Shown: piece by piece, positions 1 through 11,261 of the stretch | Layout: every line of letters begins with the position of its first letter | Numbering within the stretch: the first letter of the stretch is position 1 | Source: Singulisphaera sp. GP187 | Lineage (GTDB): Bacteria; Planctomycetota; Planctomycetia; Gemmatales; Gemmataceae | DNA: 60,848 nt | NCBI GenBank assembly: GCA_945905925.1 | Contig: CAMDQN010000024.1 | Coordinates: forward strand, 1-60,848 | Reading direction: 5' to 3' | The notes under the pieces: generated by a model | Database searches by the model: none | Told to the model about the DNA's origin: nothing | Seen by the model: only the letters and a program-made list of their open reading frames with translations | Program-made: the position numbers and the translations under genes

Positions 1-3
1 TAT

Positions 4-133
4 TGGTTCGAGTTCGATCCCGTTTTTGGTTCACACGGCTCGTGAATTCCGCTGCTTTTCCAGCGAAAAGTTCCGTTCCCCCGGCGAACTGATTCCAGAA
101 CGGGGATGAACCAAAAACACTGTCAACTCGAAC
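4..133. repeat. Imperfect inverted repeat at the left edge
   Basis: Arms at about 4-31 and 107-133 are complementary; the outer parts read GTTCGAGTT and the inner parts GTTTTTGGTTCA in the same orientation after inversion. Between them a second pairing is possible (TTCCGTTCCCC near 69-80 with AGAACGGGG near 96-104). No gene is seen in 1-235 apart from this structure. The GGTTCGAGTTCGATCC string resembles a tRNA T-arm, but no five-base T stem can be drawn around it. Confidence 0.6.
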
Positions 134-235
134 TTCCGATCAGCCTAGTGTAGGGATGTTCGGACCGGCGGTCACGTTCTACCGGGCCGGCGGCGGGGGA
201 CCATGAACGGGGGGACGCCAAAAGTCATCCAGGCA

Positions 236-646
236 TCAGTCCTTCGTTCGTTCCCCTTCGTCTTCAACGCCATCGGCGGCATCGCGGGCGGCTCGGTAAA
301 CCGCCCTTTGAACGTCGTTCTTTGTACTGTTTGGAGCCAAGAAGATGAGCGGGCCGAGTAAGAGGAAGATGAAGCCCACGATAGCAATCACCCAGCACAG
401 CGCGGACGGTTTCACCTGATAGAAGAGCGTCAGGTTCCACTCCCCGTCCTTGCGCCCTTTGGTCAGTTCGCCATCGATGGTGACGTTCGCCAGCGCGGAA
501 TCGAACCGCCCGGCGCGCACCCGGAACCGGCTCCGGCCGGTGAACTTGACGGCCCCCAACCGGTCCAGCGCGTCGGCGACAACGTTTTCCATCTCCTCGC
601 GGGGCAGAGCGGAACGGATGCGCATGGATTCTTCACCGCTGAACAT
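236..646 (-). CDS. Hypothetical protein with one membrane segment
   Basis: A 136-residue protein that I do not recognise. Residues about 1-78 are mixed polar and hydrophobic with a beta-rich look. Residues about 80-105 form one strong hydrophobic stretch (ALCWVIAIVGFIFLLLGPLIFL) that should be a membrane helix, and the tail is acidic (about residues 106-136). The layout suggests a cytoplasmic domain on a single anchor. It starts 33 nt after the prs stop on the same strand, so it may be co-transcribed with prs. A second in-frame Met at 625 is an alternative start. Confidence 0.7.
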   Translation of the reverse strand: MFSGEESMRIRSALPREEMENVVADALDRLGAVKFTGRSRFRVRAGRFDSALANVTIDGELTKGRKDGEWNLTLFYQVKPSALCWVIAIVGFIFLLLGPLIFLAPNSTKNDVQRAVYRAARDAADGVEDEGERTKD

Positions 647-679
647 GCAGCCCCCGTGCTACAGGAATGAACGTCGGCT

Positions 680-1669
680 CTATTTGCCGCCCGGTGGTTC
701 GTCCTTGAACAGGTCGCTGACCGATTCGTTGCCGTGGATGCGCTGGATCGCGTTGGCGATCAGGGCCGAGACCGAAATCACCTTGATGTTCGGCAACTGG
801 TTCTCCGGCGACATCGGGATGCTGTCGGTGATGGCGATCTGGTCGATCGCCGCTGCTTTCAACCGCTCGATGGCCGGGCCGCACAGCACGCCATGCGTGG
901 CGCACACGTACACGTGTTTTGCCCCGTTCTGCCGCGCCACGTTCACCGCACCCACTATGGTTCCCGCGGTCGAGATCATGTCATCGTAGATCACGACCGA
1001 CTTGCCCTCGACCGACGCGCCGATCAGGTGCCCGTGCTTGATCTCGGTCGCGCTGGTTCTTCGCTTGTCGGCCACCGCGATTTTGCCGCCCACGTTCTTT
1101 TGGAAGTCGAGCGCCTTCTTGATGCTCCCCTCGTCTGGGCTGAGAACGACGAGTTCGTCCTGCGAGATGTTCAACCCACGAACGTGCTTGGCGATCTCCT
1201 TGACCGCGTACAGGTGGTCCACCGGAATGTCGAAGAATCCCTGAATTTGTGCCGCGTGCAAGTCGAGCGCGAGGACGCGGTCGGCACCAGCTTTGGTGAT
1301 GAGATTGGCGACCAACTTCGCGGAGATCGGCACCCGGCCCTTGTCCTTGCGGTCTTGGCGTGCGTAACCGTAGTAGGGCAGCACCGCGGTGATGCGCGCC
1401 GGGCTGGCCCGCATGAAAGCGTCGAGGATGATGAGCAGTTCCATCAGGTGGTCGTTCACCGGCGTGCAGGTCGGCTGAACGATGAACACGTCGCGGCCGC
1501 GCACGTCCTCCTCGATGCGGACGCTCGTCTCCTTGTCGGGGAAATCGCCGATCGTCATGTTGCCGAGCGGCACGCCGAGTACCTTGGCGATTCCCTCAGC
1601 CAGCGGCCGGTTGGCACGCCCACTGAAGATTTTTAACTTGTGATTGTTGCCGTTGCCGAACACGGCCAT
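680..1669 (-). CDS. prs: Ribose-phosphate pyrophosphokinase (PRPP synthetase)
   Basis: Makes PRPP from ribose 5-phosphate and ATP in the cytoplasm, feeding purine, pyrimidine, NAD, His and Trp synthesis. The 329-residue product shows the family marks in order: KIFSGRANRPLAEGIA near the N-terminus, DFPDKETSVRI, the PYYGYARQDRK segment, the DLHAAQIQGFFDIPVDHLYA metal-binding stretch, and the PRPP loop VVIYDDMISTAGT near the C-terminus. Usual bacterial length is about 315. The frame stays open upstream to 2233, but that part is low-complexity Arg/Ser-rich and overlaps dprA, so I start at ATG 1669. An AGGAG directly abuts that ATG, which is unusually close, so the exact start is uncertain. rpiA at 29468 makes the substrate from the pentose phosphate pathway. 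Confidence 0.96.
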   Translation of the reverse strand: MAVFGNGNNHKLKIFSGRANRPLAEGIAKVLGVPLGNMTIGDFPDKETSVRIEEDVRGRDVFIVQPTCTPVNDHLMELLIILDAFMRASPARITAVLPYYGYARQDRKDKGRVPISAKLVANLITKAGADRVLALDLHAAQIQGFFDIPVDHLYAVKEIAKHVRGLNISQDELVVLSPDEGSIKKALDFQKNVGGKIAVADKRRTSATEIKHGHLIGASVEGKSVVIYDDMISTAGTIVGAVNVARQNGAKHVYVCATHGVLCGPAIERLKAAAIDQIAITDSIPMSPENQLPNIKVISVSALIANAIQRIHGNESVSDLFKDEPPGGK

Positions 1670-1827
1670 CTCCTGAATTGGTCCGGGGACCGCATTATGT
1701 ACCACGTGAAACACGACCGCCAGCACACAATAAGAATCGGGTGTGTCGGTTGTATCGGCTATCGGGTATCGTGGAACTGAATATTGATGGCGAATTGGCA
1801 ATTCTGCTCCGCGAGACACGAATCGTG

Positions 1828-2982
1828 ATGTCCGACATGAACGATCACCTCGCTCTGGCGCTCGTGCCCGGTCTCGGCCCGAAGTTGACGGCAGCGATCC
1901 TGGAGCGGTTTGGTTCGGCGAGCGCGGCGCTGCGGGCCACAGCAGACGAGTTGCTTCAGATTCAGCACATCGGGGAAAAGCTGGCCGGGTCGCTCGCGGC
2001 AGCGCTCCGCACGGTGAACACCGGCCCCGAACTCGCGCTGCTCGAAAAGCATGGCGTGACACCGGTGCCGCTCGGCTCCGCGGGCTACCCGGCGCCGCTC
2101 GCAGCCGTGGTCGCGCCTCCGCCACTATTGTACTTCCGTGGTGAGTGGGCGGACGCCGACGTGAACGCGATTGGCATTGTCGGCTCGCGCGCCTGCACCG
2201 CTTACGGGCGGAAGATGGCCGAGCAACTTGCACGCGATCTCGTGCGTGCCGGCTTCACGATCATTTCCGGTCTGGCTCGCGGAATCGACGGCGTCGCGCA
2301 CAGGGCGGCGCTAGACGCGGGCGGGCGCACGGTTGCGGTGCTCGCGGGCGGGCTGTCGTCGATCTACCCGCCGGAACACGCGGACCTCGCGGACGCGGTC
2401 GCGAAGCAAGGGTGTTTGGTCACCGAAACACCGATGACTGTCGCGCCGCAACCGGGGATGTTCCCGGCGCGGAACCGCATCATTAGCGGGTTGAGTCGCG
2501 CGATCGTCGTTGTGGAAGCGAACGCGAAGAGCGGCGCGCTGATCACTGCGACACACGCGGGCGAGCAGGGTCGCGAGGTGTTCGCGGTGCCGGGCGCCAC
2601 GGACAGTTCCGCGAGTGCCGGCTGTCTTGAGCTAATTCGCAAAGGTGCCAGACTCATCCGAAACGCCGACGACGTGATAGAAGACCTGAAGGGCATTTCG
2701 ACGGCTGACTTTACGTCCGTGGCGAGCGGGCGTCAGCCATCTGTTCAGGTAACAGAACCAAACAAGCAACAAGACAAACAGGGTGCGACACCAGCTCCGC
2801 CAATGCCCCCACTCGACCCTGTCCAACAGCGCGTCTTCGACGCGCTCGCGACGAAGAGGCACGCGGACGAACTGACGCGCGAATTGAGCTTGGGGGTGGG
2901 CGACCTTACTCGCTCACTCGTGCAGTTGGAAGTCAAGAAGGTCGTCCGCCGGCTGCCCGGCAACTTCTACGAACGGCGGTAG
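1828..2982 (+). CDS. dprA: DNA-processing protein DprA (DNA uptake and recombination mediator)
   Basis: A 384-residue protein (from ATG 1828) that in known bacteria loads RecA onto incoming single-stranded DNA. The N-terminal part has helix-hairpin-helix-like segments (LVPGLGPKLTAAILERFG, IQHIGEKLAGSLAAAL). The central Rossmann core carries GIVGSRACTAYGRKMAEQLA, IISGLARGIDGVAHRAAL, VLAGGLSSIYPPEH, FPARNRIISGLS and SGALITATHAGEQGREVFAVPG. The last 60 residues look like the DprA winged helix. The frame opens at 1678, but the first 50 codons look non-coding; a GTG at 1825 is adjacent. It is divergent from prs with about 160 nt between them. Its stop is three nt before the next gene, so the two probably form one transcript. 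Confidence 0.96.
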   Translation: MSDMNDHLALALVPGLGPKLTAAILERFGSASAALRATADELLQIQHIGEKLAGSLAAALRTVNTGPELALLEKHGVTPVPLGSAGYPAPLAAVVAPPPLLYFRGEWADADVNAIGIVGSRACTAYGRKMAEQLARDLVRAGFTIISGLARGIDGVAHRAALDAGGRTVAVLAGGLSSIYPPEHADLADAVAKQGCLVTETPMTVAPQPGMFPARNRIISGLSRAIVVVEANAKSGALITATHAGEQGREVFAVPGATDSSASAGCLELIRKGARLIRNADDVIEDLKGISTADFTSVASGRQPSVQVTEPNKQQDKQGATPAPPMPPLDPVQQRVFDALATKRHADELTRELSLGVGDLTRSLVQLEVKKVVRRLPGNFYERR

Positions 2983-2985
2983 ACC

Positions 2986-4593
2986 GTGACCGAACGCGGC
3001 GCACCCCTCGCGACCATTCGCGCGACCGGCACTCGCCAACTCCTCGAAATGGTCCTGCTCGCGGTCGCGTTCGCGGCGGCGCACACGCAGTCACCACTGT
3101 TCTACTCGAACCAGAACCAGTACCTGCTACACGGGGCCGCGCTCGCGGGGGAAGGGTACCTCGCGAACGACTGGCTCGCGACAACACGCGACCCGACCCC
3201 GCTGTTCTCTCTTGTTGTCGCCGGTGCGTATTCGGTTCACCCGTGGTTGCTCCAACCGGCGTACTTCGCGCTTCTGATGACCTACTTTGTCGCGGTGCGG
3301 TGGCTGGTCGCGGCGGTCCCGGGTTTCCCCGATACGCGGGCGGCACGGGTTACTTTCGCCACGCTCTTCATTGCGACGCACGCAGCGATTCTCAGGTGGC
3401 TGTCGGTGGAAGCCGCGGGTGTGGATTATCCGTGGTATTTCCAAGTCGGGGTCGCGGCGCAGTACTTACTCGGACCGGGGATCCAGCCGTCGGCGTTCGG
3501 CGTGCTGCTCGTGTTCGCGGTCGGAGCGTTCGCGCACGGGCGCACGACGCTCGCCTGCGCTCTGGCCGCAGGCGCGTGCTGGTTCCACTCCACCTATTTG
3601 TTGCCGGCCGGGTTGCTCGTGGCAGGGTTCGTGTTCGCGCTGAATCGTGACGGGCGAACTCGCACCGGCGTTGTCGCTGGCGCGGTCGCGCTGGTGGTCG
3701 TCGTGCCGGTGATCGCGTACACCGTCTGGCGATTCAGCCCGTTTGAAGAATGTTCGCAAGAGGCGCTGTACCTCCTCGCGAACGTGCGCATTCCGCACCA
3801 CTGCTTGCCGTCGCGGTGGTTCGATCTGATCTCGGGGTTGCAACTCGCGTGGATCGCGCTCGGTTTGTTGCTCGTGAGAGGCACTGGGTTTGGGCGCGCG
3901 CTGGCGTTCGCGGCGCTCGGCAGTGCGCTCCTTACCGGCTTGCAGTTGATCGTTCGCAGTGACTCGCTCGCGCTGGCGTTTCCGTGGCGAATCTCGGTGC
4001 TGCTCGTGCCGGTCGCGACCGCGATCATCGTCGCGAAACTACTCGTGTATGCGCCGCCGGGGAAGTGGGCCGAACTCGCCGCAATCGTGGGATTATTCGC
4101 GACGGTCGCGGGCGGAGTGGTCGTGATCGCGTGCGGACTCGGTTACCGCACCGTTGACGAACGCGAATTCTACGACCACGTTCGCGCGACCGCGAAACCG
4201 GACGACGTGTACCTGATTCCGACCGACTTTCCGAAGGTCGGGAGCGGGCGCGGGGCAGTGTCGAACACCTTCAAGCCGCCGCCGCGCGCGAAGGAAGGAA
4301 CGAACCAGATACCCGTGGATTTACAGCGATTCAGGCTCGCGACCGGTGCGCGCCTGTACGTCGATTTCAAGTCAGTGCCGTACGCCGCGGACGAGGTGAA
4401 GGAGTGGCGCCGGCGGATGACGCTCGCCGTCGATTTCTACGCTAAGAGCGTGCGGGACAACGAGTTCTACGAGGTGCTGAAGCGGGAGGGCATCACGCAC
4501 GTCGTCGCGCCGCAGTCGCGGCCGTTCGTGGCGAGTTTCTTGGAGGAAGAAGTGTATTCCGACCCCGCGTACATCGTGTACCGGGTGAAGTGA
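2986..4593 (+). CDS. Multi-pass integral membrane protein
   Basis: A 535-residue protein starting with GTG, three nt after the dprA stop. It contains about nine or ten hydrophobic helices, including stretches near residues 20-35, 66-110, 160-185, 190-215, 225-245, 280-300, 305-325 and 335-385. A soluble C-terminal part of about 140 residues includes 'DDVYLIPTDFPKVGSGRG' and 'LKREGITHVVAPQ', which resembles the C-terminal domains of planctomycete membrane proteins that look like glycosyltransferase family 39/83 folds. An early Asp-containing loop (NDWLATTRDPTPLFS) is in the position of the catalytic Asp of such GT-C enzymes, but I cannot confirm enzymatic activity. Location is the cytoplasmic membrane; the substrate is unknown. 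Confidence 0.85.
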   Translation: MTERGAPLATIRATGTRQLLEMVLLAVAFAAAHTQSPLFYSNQNQYLLHGAALAGEGYLANDWLATTRDPTPLFSLVVAGAYSVHPWLLQPAYFALLMTYFVAVRWLVAAVPGFPDTRAARVTFATLFIATHAAILRWLSVEAAGVDYPWYFQVGVAAQYLLGPGIQPSAFGVLLVFAVGAFAHGRTTLACALAAGACWFHSTYLLPAGLLVAGFVFALNRDGRTRTGVVAGAVALVVVVPVIAYTVWRFSPFEECSQEALYLLANVRIPHHCLPSRWFDLISGLQLAWIALGLLLVRGTGFGRALAFAALGSALLTGLQLIVRSDSLALAFPWRISVLLVPVATAIIVAKLLVYAPPGKWAELAAIVGLFATVAGGVVVIACGLGYRTVDEREFYDHVRATAKPDDVYLIPTDFPKVGSGRGAVSNTFKPPPRAKEGTNQIPVDLQRFRLATGARLYVDFKSVPYAADEVKEWRRRMTLAVDFYAKSVRDNEFYEVLKREGITHVVAPQSRPFVASFLEEEVYSDPAYIVYRVK

Positions 4594-4595
4594 AA

Positions 4596-5270
4596 TCACT
4601 GGCGCGACTGTCCCCACGCGTACCACGCGAGCAGGCGCGTGAGTGCTTCCTCTTCGTCGCGGCACGTCGCGGCTTGCTCGTAGTCCTCGTCCGCGACGAA
4701 CGCTTCCTTGTTGTCGGTGAGGAGTTGAATGCGCTTGCGCACGACCTGCAGTTGCTCGTCTGAGAGATCCTTCGGCATGGCCTGAACAGCGGACGACGCG
4801 ACCACCGGCTCCGAGGTGGCTTCGGGGCGCGGCGGGCCGTGGCCCAACAGGTTTTTGACCTCCTCGCGCGCGTCGTCGAGATCCAGACCGAGGTTTGTCA
4901 GCACCTGGGCTGCGATGCCTTCGCTCGCGCGCAAAAGGCCGAGCAGCAGGTGTTCCGTGCCGACGAATTGATGATTGAAGTGCTGGGTTTCCTCGATTGC
5001 GTACTCGATTGCCTTGTCCGTGAAAGGCGTGTGCGGGAGTTGCCCCGTGCCCGGTTTGTGGCCCGGTCGGATCGCCTTCTCGACTTCCGCTCGCACTTTG
5101 CGTGGTTCGATGTCGAGGTTCTTGAGTACGTTGGTCGCGACCCCGTAGCCTTCGGCCAGCAGTCGCAACAGCACGTGTTCGGTCCCGACGTACTCGTGAC
5201 TGAATCGCACGGCTTCTTGTTGTGCGAGTTGCAACACCTTCCGCGCCCGGTCCGTGAACCGCTCGTACAT
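4596..5270 (-). CDS. Stand-alone Clp N-domain protein with UVR motif
   Basis: A 224-residue protein (start ATG 5270, MYERFTDRARKVLQLAQQ). It matches the N-terminal double repeat of ClpC: repeats around residues 1-75 and 80-150, each with the (V/I)GTEH(V/L)LL(R/G)LL signature. It also has a C-terminal UVR-type helical pair (about 180-215, KRIQLLTDNKEAFVADEDYEQAATCRDEE). It has no AAA+ module, so it cannot unfold proteins itself. Such proteins (compare ClpS-like adaptors and McsA, which also has UVR motifs) may bind ClpC substrates or regulators. It lies directly downstream of clpC on the same strand but is separated from it by two hairpins. The ORF could start four codons earlier at 5282. Confidence 0.93.
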   Translation of the reverse strand: MYERFTDRARKVLQLAQQEAVRFSHEYVGTEHVLLRLLAEGYGVATNVLKNLDIEPRKVRAEVEKAIRPGHKPGTGQLPHTPFTDKAIEYAIEETQHFNHQFVGTEHLLLGLLRASEGIAAQVLTNLGLDLDDAREEVKNLLGHGPPRPEATSEPVVASSAVQAMPKDLSDEQLQVVRKRIQLLTDNKEAFVADEDYEQAATCRDEEEALTRLLAWYAWGQSRQ

Positions 5271-5320
5271 GACATGACCCATCGCGAAGGCAATGCTGTG
5301 ATGAGGTCACGATAACAGAA

Positions 5321-5349
5321 GAAGGCCACGCGGCAAGCGCGTGGCCTTC
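5321..5349 (-). terminator. Perfect hairpin downstream of clpC
   Basis: A 12-bp perfect stem (GAAGGCCACGCG paired with CGCGTGGCCTTC) around a five-base loop. On the minus strand it is followed by TTCTTCTGTT, a moderately T-rich tract. It lies between clpC and the Clp N-domain gene and is best read as an intrinsic terminator or attenuator for clpC. Confidence 0.75.
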
Positions 5350-5374
5350 TGGAATCGACCGCAAATGATTTTCT

Positions 5375-5421
5375 GAGCCGCTTGTGGCTTCGCGAATCAC
5401 TCGCCAAGCCGCAAGCGGCTC
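5375..5421. repeat. Palindromic intergenic element, family 'GCCGCTTG-CGGCTTCGCGA'
   Basis: Arms 5375-5395 and 5401-5421 pair over 21 nt with two mismatches around a five-base loop. It begins four nt after the clpC stop on the minus strand. A related palindrome is at 46726-46766, and partial copies are near 8241-8258 and 36859-36887. Confidence 0.8.
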
Positions 5422-5425
5422 GAAC

Positions 5426-7954
<2,529 letters not shown>

Positions 7955-8281
7955 CGACGCCGTCTCCCGCGATTGGGGATGAATCTGCTAACGCCGCAAC
8001 GCGGCAGACCGTGTTTGGCTCCTTGCTCATCTTATTCCGTTTGAGAAGGAACGAGCAAAAGGTCTCAAAGAAGGGCTTGTGGCCGTTCGGTGGTGACCCG
8101 TTGCGTTCGACCGTCTCGACGGGACCGGGAGAGGAGCGTTGGAAGCCTGCGGAATTCTAGACACCGGTGTGCAGCGAATCAAGGCAGGCACGAGAAGGGT
8201 GCGAAAGGCTGTTACGCGCTGACCCGAAAGTGGTCGCTGCTTGCGGCTTCGCGGGCGTCGTCAGTTCATTTCAGAGGTGCA
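7955..8281. other. Gap upstream of clpC
   Basis: No convincing gene. This stretch should hold the clpC promoter on the minus strand, but I cannot assign -35/-10 or CIRCE-type (TTAGCACTC-N9-GAGTGCTAA) elements with confidence. A half copy of the GCTTGCGGCTTCGCGG repeat lies at about 8241-8258. Confidence 0.4.
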
Positions 8282-8500
8282 TCAACTCATCCGGTTCGTG
8301 TCAACGTGGTTCGCCTCCTTGTGATGTGTGCCATCCGCGGCGTATGCCAGCATGGCGAGTAGGTCGTCGCGTTCTGGGTCTTCGGGTTGAAACGTGTCGT
8401 CGGCTCGAAGCGAATGTAGGACGTCCGCAAAACTCGCCGGACGCGTCGAAATCCACAGCGAAGTGCAACCCGCCGTGGGTTTGGGTTGTGCATTCCACAT
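8282..8500 (-). CDS. Possible small protein or coding remnant
   Basis: A 72-residue frame whose C-terminal two-thirds (FADVLHSLRADDTFQ, then acidic DPERDDLLAMLAYAADG) has a protein-like composition, with alternating acidic and hydrophobic residues. The first 25 residues look like non-coding translation. No clear ribosome binding site precedes the ATG at 8500. It lies 16 nt downstream of the TerB-like gene on the same strand. It may be a small gene, a decayed 3' end, or chance. Confidence 0.3.
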   Translation of the reverse strand: MWNAQPKPTAGCTSLWISTRPASFADVLHSLRADDTFQPEDPERDDLLAMLAYAADGTHHKEANHVDTNRMS

Positions 8501-8516
8501 TCGGCCCCCGACGCAC

Positions 8517-8915
8517 TCACCACCAGAAGTCGGTTTGGACCGGGCGCATCACGTCGGCGTGCAGGCGCTCGAACTCTTTTCCCACGCTTTTCGCTTCCGA
8601 CTGGAGGCGGGTCATGAACCGCCGTTCCTGTTCTGTCGCCTGACCGTCGGACATCAGCACCTCGCGGAGCCAGAGGGCTTCCGCGTCCGACACGTCGCCG
8701 TCGGCCATCACGACCGAACGGGCGACCTGGAAGAGGAACTCGTCGAAGTCGGGGTGGACGCTGGTCGCCTCCCGCTTCAACAGCATCAGGAACGCGATTT
8801 CGCTGCGATCAACGCGCCCGTTTGTCACGACCGCCCGCCGGAGCATCGCGGTTTCGGCCGCATCGATCCGACCGTCTGCCAGTAGTAACCGCCGAGTAAA
8901 CGCGGGCCAGTCCAT
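8517..8915 (-). CDS. TerB-like tellurite-resistance-family protein
   Basis: A 132-residue helical protein beginning MDWPAFTRRLLLADGRIDAAE. It contains three copies of a short acidic motif, LADGRIDAAE, TNGRVDRSE and MADGDVSDAE (and a fourth-like SDGQATEQE), spaced about 35-40 residues apart. Acidic loop-helix repeats of this kind are the hallmark of TerB/DjlA-type metal-binding helical domains. I start at ATG 8915 because GAGGAGG lies seven nt upstream; the frame extends to 9128, but the extra 71 residues look non-coding. The role is unknown; TerB-like domains are linked to membrane stress and metal sensing. No other ter genes are nearby. Confidence 0.8.
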   Translation of the reverse strand: MDWPAFTRRLLLADGRIDAAETAMLRRAVVTNGRVDRSEIAFLMLLKREATSVHPDFDEFLFQVARSVVMADGDVSDAEALWLREVLMSDGQATEQERRFMTRLQSEAKSVGKEFERLHADVMRPVQTDFWW

Positions 8916-9407
8916 CGAAGAACCCTCCTCGGAATTCGACAACCAGTGCCAAGATCCGAAGGTATGCTCCCACCGACACCAACACAACAACACTTCTGAC
9001 AATCCGTCACGAACAACGTGGCGGTCGTGGTGCCGAACTGACCACTTGCCCTGCCGGACCGTCGAACGGGTCGGTTGCGAATTAGGAGGTACACGACGTG
9101 TGCAGGTCCCGAGCGGGTTGATAATCATCGGCGATCGCGTGGTCGCAACAAGAGCACCGATCGCGTGCCTCCTAACTTCGTAATCGACCCGTTCGACGGC
9201 CCACCCCGGCTGTCATTTTCGCGTCTTGGTGATAACATTCAGACGTGGCAATAATCAAGATCAGGCTCACTCTTCTTGATCCGCCGATTTTTCCGTCTTC
9301 TCCGGTTGTTTTTCTCGCCCCATCCGAATTGCTGTTCTAGAGTCGAAGCACCAGCACCGCGCCTCCCCCAGCGCCGGAACTTGGACCGAGTATACACAAG
9401 GGCTTTC
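8916..9407. other. Divergent intergenic region
   Basis: About 490 nt between the TerB-like gene (minus) and the WD40 gene (plus). Frames in it are short or lack coding character. The WD40 frame is open from 9276, but codons before 9408 are unlike protein (Arg/Pro/His-rich). It must carry the promoters for both genes; I see no confident operator or palindrome. Confidence 0.4.
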
Positions 9408-11261
9408 ATGTCCACACCCACAACTACGCACCCAGAAGATACCACGCCGGTGCGCCCGTCGCCCCTTGTGAATCGCGTGTTCGGCGAACCGCAGTTCCAC
9501 ACAGACGGCGACATCGCGGGCATCGCGTTCGCTACCGACGGCTCGCTGTTCTCTATCGATGAGAGCGGCGTGTTATGGCACTGGGCGTCGGATGGGGAAT
9601 TGCTGGCGCGGCGCTTTCTGAGCGATCTCGAAACTTTGTGGTGCTTCGGACCCCGTGCGAAACTGCTCGCCAGCGGCAACGACGATCTGCTGCTGTGGGA
9701 TGTGAACACCGGGCAACTCGTCAACCGGATCGAACAGCGCGGCGAAGAAGAGGCGTGGGTCACCGCGATCGCATTCAGCGCCGACGGCGGGACGGTCGCG
9801 AGCGGCCACGAAGACGGCAAACTCCGGTTCTGGGACATCGCCGCGAACAAGTCCGTCGGTGAGATCGAGGCGCACCCGCGAATGGGCGTCGCGGCGATTT
9901 CTTTTTCGCCCAACGGTCAGTTCGTCGCAACTGCCGGCGAAGACCTGAGCGTGCGTGTTTGGGACGCCGTCACGCACAAACCGGTCGCCGAACTGAAGAG
10001 CCATACCGACCGCATCCCGGCGCTCGCGTGGAGTCCCGATTCAAAGCTCCTGATCTCCGCGGGTTGGGACACCTCGGCTCGCGTGTGGCGCCCGCCGCAC
10101 CCGGACCCGCTGATGCTGCTGAATAGCCACGCGGACCAAGTGGTAACGGTCGCGTTCAGCCTTGACGGCAAGTACCTCGCGTGCGCCGACTCGGAGTTCG
10201 ACATTCACCTGTGGCTCGACGCGGAAGCCGCCACACGCGGTCCGGTTCTTCGCGGGCACAACGACGAAATCAAGTGCCTCTGCTTCAGCCCCGATGGGCT
10301 GAAACTCGCGAGCGCGGGGGTAGATCGCGTCGTTCACGTGTGGGATGTTCGTGACGGCAAACTGATCGCCGGTCCGAACCCACGTGGTCGGCACGCGATC
10401 GCAGTGATTCCCGGGACGCCGCTCCGTCTCGCCAGTTCTGGCTCCGCGAACGTTCGCGTGTGGGACGTTGATACCGGTGACGAAGTGGCGCCGACGAACC
10501 TCTGCCCGGCGTTCACGGTCGCGGCCAGCCCTAACGGGAAGTGGCTTGGCGTCGGCGGGACGGACCACTTCGCCCAACTTTGGAACGTGACCGTCGGTCA
10601 GCTTGTGGCTTCACTCGAAGCGACCAAGCCGCCGATCGGGTTCGTTACGTTCAGCCCGGACTCGAAGACGCTCGCGCACACCAGCCCAGCCGATGGTCTC
10701 GTTTGGCTCTGGAACTGCGAGACAGGCCAGCCGGATTTCATCATCGTGGAAGCCGCGGATGCCTGCACGCTGGAGTCACTCGCGTTCCACCCGGCCGGGA
10801 AACTGATCGCGTGCGGCGGCGTCGATTACATGGGAACCGGCGAGCGCGACGGCGCGGTGTGTGTGTGGGACGTGGCGACGAGGGAAAAACTCCACACCTA
10901 CGACACCGGTGTGACCTCGCTGGCGTTCGACCCGCAGGGGAAGTATCTCGCGGGCGCCGGACTGGATGACGCGGTGTACGTGTGGCACGCGAAGACGCAA
11001 CACACGGAGTTCGTATTCGGCGGGCACCAACAGAACATCAACGTGGTGGTGTTTGACCCCTCGGGCAGTTATCTGCTGAGCGGCAGCGACGATGGCATTG
11101 TGCGGTGCTGGGACATGTTGAGCGGCCGTCAACTGGTGGCTCGTGCGTTCGACGGCTCAGTGCAATCGCTCGCGTTTAGTCCAGATGGCAAGTTCCTGTT
11201 CTGCGGCAACAGCAACACGACATGCTACCAAGTCGAATTCAAGAAGTTCCTTGATGAGTGA
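9408..11261 (+). CDS. WD40 repeat protein (about 13-14 blades)
   Basis: A 617-residue soluble protein made almost wholly of WD40 repeats from about residue 30 to the end. The recurring signature is 'hAFSPDGKxLASAGxDxxVRVWD', for example IAFSADGGTVASGHEDGKLRFWD, ISFSPNGQFVATAGEDLSVRVWD and LAWSPDSKLLISAGWDTSARVW. With a blade about every 42 residues, two seven-bladed propellers are likely. No signal peptide or kinase domain is present, so it is probably a cytoplasmic scaffold. Start ATG 9408 (MSTPTTTHPEDT) is preferred to the longer frame. The last codons GAT GAG TGA run into a fourfold TGATGAG tandem and the palindrome that follows. Confidence 0.92.
   Translation: MSTPTTTHPEDTTPVRPSPLVNRVFGEPQFHTDGDIAGIAFATDGSLFSIDESGVLWHWASDGELLARRFLSDLETLWCFGPRAKLLASGNDDLLLWDVNTGQLVNRIEQRGEEEAWVTAIAFSADGGTVASGHEDGKLRFWDIAANKSVGEIEAHPRMGVAAISFSPNGQFVATAGEDLSVRVWDAVTHKPVAELKSHTDRIPALAWSPDSKLLISAGWDTSARVWRPPHPDPLMLLNSHADQVVTVAFSLDGKYLACADSEFDIHLWLDAEAATRGPVLRGHNDEIKCLCFSPDGLKLASAGVDRVVHVWDVRDGKLIAGPNPRGRHAIAVIPGTPLRLASSGSANVRVWDVDTGDEVAPTNLCPAFTVAASPNGKWLGVGGTDHFAQLWNVTVGQLVASLEATKPPIGFVTFSPDSKTLAHTSPADGLVWLWNCETGQPDFIIVEAADACTLESLAFHPAGKLIACGGVDYMGTGERDGAVCVWDVATREKLHTYDTGVTSLAFDPQGKYLAGAGLDDAVYVWHAKTQHTEFVFGGHQQNINVVVFDPSGSYLLSGSDDGIVRCWDMLSGRQLVARAFDGSVQSLAFSPDGKFLFCGNSNTTCYQVEFKKFLDE

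Noticed and set aside
1-40. tRNA-like string GGTTCGAGTTCGATCC
   Set aside because: No five-base T stem or acceptor end can be paired around it, and it forms part of an inverted repeat instead.
1670-2233. N-terminal extension of the prs frame
   Set aside because: The extra residues are low-complexity and overlap dprA on the other strand; the known family start fits ATG 1669.
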